The notes beneath the pieces were generated by a model. The model was not told the DNA's origin and searched no databases. It saw only the letters and a program-made list of their open reading frames with translations. Source: Planctomycetia bacterium (GTDB lineage: Bacteria > Planctomycetota > UBA11346). Taken from it: a stretch of DNA of 7,137 nucleotides. How positions within the stretch are numbered: the stretch's first letter is position 1; each line of letters starts with the position of its first letter. Location of the stretch: positions 1 through 7,137 of the forward strand of contig SYDV01000140.1 of the NCBI GenBank assembly GCA_005801395.1, written 5' to 3'. Shown here one piece after another: positions 5,528 to 7,137 of the stretch. Made by a program: the position numbers and the translations under genes.

Positions 5528-5648
5528 GTGGTAAATTAATTCCCGACCACGCGAGACTTCCGGACTTCCGGACCTCCGGACCTCCGGACTCGCGTAGAGA
5601 CCCCAAAGTCAAAATTATCCCCTTCCGCTGTCCAAGTAGACATGAATG

Positions 5649-5660
5649 GAAAGCGCTTTC
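5649..5660. promoter_or_regulatory. LacI-family-like operator GAAAGCGCTTTC
   Basis: This is a perfect 12-bp palindrome centred on GC/GC with AAGCGCTT, the style of many LacI/GalR-family operators. It lies 123 bp before the start of the secreted PA14 protein. No LacI-type gene is in the window, so any regulator would be elsewhere. Confidence 0.4.
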
Positions 5661-5771
5661 TTTCAATGGATTTCCCACATTCTTGTCAACGCGTTCAGCC
5701 CCAGGGCTGTATCTGTCTTTGCCGCGCGTTTTTGCCCAAATCCACCACCGATGTGACCAATACCCTCATCT

Positions 5772-5777
5772 AGGAAG
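5772..5777 (+). promoter_or_regulatory. Ribosome binding site AGGAAG
   Basis: AGGAAG ends 5 nt before the ATG at 5783 and fixes that start, which is followed directly by a signal peptide. Confidence 0.7.
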
Positions 5778-5782
5778 ACCCC

Positions 5783-7137
5783 ATGTCATCGTTATCCCGC
5801 TACTTGCTCGTCCCCCTCCTTGCTGCCATGGCCCTACCAACAGCGAACCTGTTTGGAGCAGAACCCGGAGAGGGTTTAGTGGCGGAGTACTTTGACAGTC
5901 CCAATGCCAAATACGCCTCCGACATGCCAGAAGCCAAACCGGTATTAGTGCGTAAGGAAAAAGAAATTAACTTTAATGCGGCGACTGGGCAGTTTCAGAA
6001 AACCAAACTATCAGAAAAATTTGCGGCTCGTTACACCGGCTTGGTCCGCGTTGATAAAGCTGGCACCTATACCTTCGCTACCGAATCTGACGACGCCTCA
6101 CTATTAATAATTAATGGCGTGACCGTGGTCGACAATGGTGGCGAACATCCGATGACGATGAAGAAAAATACCATTGAGTTAACAGCGGGTGATCATGAGT
6201 TGACCCTGCATTATGCGCAAAATACCGGCGAGTCTGGCATTAAATTATTATGGTCAGCTCCTGGCAGTAAAAACTTGAAGATCATCCCTAAAACCGCCTT
6301 ATTTCACAAACGCGGCTCAGATAAAATCGCTTGGGATAAAGCCGCCTGGGATAAACGTAAAGGTGGTGGCGGCACCGGTAAATTTTCAACCATGGATCAC
6401 GGTCCAAATTATACCGGCACCATCGTTATGCCGTGGGGTTCGGCGCAAAAAGGCGTCGTAGTCACCTTAGATAAAGCCAAAGGTGTTCACGCGGTTTTTG
6501 ATCCAGAATTACTAAGTTTATGTTATGGCGGCGTTGGCGTGGAAATGGCTCACCCTCCAGGACGTGATGGTTTAGAAGGTCAACCGGTTATGGAAGGCGA
6601 CCCTGCATTTGGCGTGAAAAATGCCGGATGGGCACAACCTGGAACGCAAAATTTCGCCGATCCTCGCACAGATGGAAATGGACACTTACCAGACGCCTGG
6701 GGAATCTATCGTGGTTATTACCTTGATGGTAATAACGTACTATTTTCATATGCCGTTGGCGGCGCATCCGTATTGGAATTACCCGGCACAGAAACAGTTG
6801 GCGCTGGCGCGGCAATTTCTCGCACGCTCGCCATTAGCGGTAACAGTGCAGAATTAAGCATGCAGGTTGCCAGCGGAGACGGCGCAACGGTAGCTGATGG
6901 TCTCGGCATGATTGCAGAAGGCGATGAAGTGGTCGTCGTTGGTGTCGTTGCCGGTGGTACGCTCGCTGCCAGCGATAATCGAGTGACATTGACCATCGCG
7001 CCAAATACCAAAGCGGTAAAGGTACTGATCTGGCGCGGAGCTAAAGCTGATGTCGCTGCTTTTAAATCAGCGCTGAGCGCCTCAACAAAACCAGTTGATG
7101 TGACGCCGATGACCAAAGGCGGAAAACCACGATGGGC
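5783..7137 (+). CDS. Secreted PA14 plus DUF6797-like domain protein, 3' truncated by window end
   Basis: The frame is open for 451 codons to the end of the window with no stop. Residues 1-26 form a signal peptide (MSSLSRYLLVPLLAAMALPT, cleavage near FGA-EP). Residues about 29-172 form a PA14 domain, a beta-sandwich often involved in carbohydrate binding: GLVAEYFDSP, KFAARYTGLVRVDKAGTYTFATESDD, SLLIINGVTVVDNGG, then LTAGDHELTLHYAQNTGESGIKLLW. After a Gly-rich linker (194-198), residues about 200-340 resemble DUF6797 of planctomycete and verrucomicrobial proteins: MDHGPNYTGTI, KGVVVTLD, VFDPELLSLCYGGVGVEM, GRDGLEGQP, NFADPRTDG, WGIYRGYYLDGNNVLFSYAVGG. Relatives often continue into large multidomain proteins, some with cytochrome-c domains; that cannot be seen here. 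Likely exported and involved in polysaccharide binding or oxidation, though the activity is not shown by this part. Confidence 0.85.
   Translation, partial: MSSLSRYLLVPLLAAMALPTANLFGAEPGEGLVAEYFDSPNAKYASDMPEAKPVLVRKEKEINFNAATGQFQKTKLSEKFAARYTGLVRVDKAGTYTFATESDDASLLIINGVTVVDNGGEHPMTMKKNTIELTAGDHELTLHYAQNTGESGIKLLWSAPGSKNLKIIPKTALFHKRGSDKIAWDKAAWDKRKGGGGTGKFSTMDHGPNYTGTIVMPWGSAQKGVVVTLDKAKGVHAVFDPELLSLCYGGVGVEMAHPPGRDGLEGQPVMEGDPAFGVKNAGWAQPGTQNFADPRTDGNGHLPDAWGIYRGYYLDGNNVLFSYAVGGASVLELPGTETVGAGAAISRTLAISGNSAELSMQVASGDGATVADGLGMIAEGDEVVVVGVVAGGTLAASDNRVTLTIAPNTKAVKVLIWRGAKADVAAFKSALSASTKPVDVTPMTKGGKPRW

Larger units (their letters stand above)
5343..5597. repeat. Complex palindromic repeat module B
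   Basis: This is the second copy of the module at 2360-2680, in the same orientation by its flanks. It has GTCCGGAAGTCC (5343-5354), a left arm of four perfect GGAAGTCC units (5367-5398), a stretch ending GTACGGATGTTCGCTGATGA, a 15-bp inverted repeat (5441-5511), a right flank with CCGTGGTAA (5526-5534), and a right arm of GGACTTCC/GGACCTCC units (about 5555-5590). It separates the divergently transcribed helicase and PA14 genes. No recognised gene lies in it. Any helicase promoter has to lie in or beyond it, because only 27 bp remain. Confidence 0.85.
5355..5597. repeat. Outer terminal inverted repeats of module B (CTAYGCGAGTCCGG)
   Basis: CTATGCGAGTCCGG (5355-5368) matches the reverse complement of CCGGACTCGCGTAG (5584-5597) at 13 of 14 bases. 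The pair marks a symmetric outer boundary for this copy. Module A has no equivalent, its outer arms ending in degenerate tandem units. Confidence 0.65.
5598..5782 (+). promoter_or_regulatory. Upstream region of the PA14/DUF6797 gene
   Basis: This 185-bp stretch lies between module B and the ATG at 5783. It holds a 12-bp palindrome at 5649-5660 and a possible -35 TTGTCA at 5683-5688. No good -10 box is seen at normal spacing, the best being TGTATC around 5708-5713. I see no gene in it. Confidence 0.4.

Noticed and set aside
5343..5597. REP element or integron attC site
   Set aside because: There is no REP-like GTAG-plus-short-hairpin pattern with a nearby RAYT transposase, no attC core sites and no integrase in the window.
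5406..5678. Minus-strand 90-residue ORF across module B
   Set aside because: It is formed by the repeat module and its flank. The only notable part is the core peptide, treated as a separate finding.
5257..5895. Plus-strand 212-residue ORF across module B
   Set aside because: It runs through the repeat arms, starts inside the helicase gene and overlaps the well-supported PA14 gene in another frame; the sequence looks non-coding.
6588..7116. Minus-strand ORFs opposite the PA14/DUF6797 gene
   Set aside because: They lie within a plus-strand frame with a signal peptide, ribosome site and recognisable domains; the antisense products are low-complexity and unlike known proteins.

Overview
The window looks like a piece of a chromosome from the PVC group (Planctomycetota, Verrucomicrobiota, Lentisphaerota). 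The main clue is the right-hand gene, a secreted protein with a PA14 lectin-like domain followed by a DUF6797-like domain, an architecture I know mainly from that group. Clusters of GGAAGTCC/GGACTTCC tandem repeats also fit, but this assignment rests on recognition and no search was run.

Layout, left to right. Bases 2-106 are the last codons of a plus-strand esterase/peptidase of the alpha/beta-hydrolase fold. Next come a GbsR/MarR-type repressor (317-835, +) and a DUF2071-like protein (929-1693, +). Each is preceded by nearly the same 20-bp palindrome, so the two genes probably form a small self-regulated regulon. A hairpin at 1700-1724 separates them from a convergent gene for a small secreted protein (1789-2337, -).

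The centre is a minus-strand pair: an XPB-type superfamily 2 helicase (3930-5315) followed by a DUF790/Bax1-type nuclease (2681-3871). In archaea XPB and Bax1 are physical partners in DNA unwinding and incision, as in nucleotide excision repair, and the gene order here suggests the same pairing. A 22-codon ORF overlaps the helicase stop and the nuclease start, which could couple their translation.

The most unusual feature is that this pair is bracketed by two copies of one complex repeat module: A at 2360-2680, touching the nuclease stop codon, and B at 5343-5597, ending 27 bp before the helicase start. Each has outer arms of tandem 8-bp units facing inward, a perfect 15-bp inverted repeat in the middle, and a conserved flank on the right. 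The flanks of A and B lie in the same direction, but the segment between the 15-bp arms is inverted in one copy relative to the other. This suggests a mobile or recombining palindromic element with a flipping centre.

To the right of module B, an approximately 185-bp regulatory region with a LacI-like palindrome leads to the secreted PA14/DUF6797 protein (5783 to the window end, +), which is cut off by the window edge.
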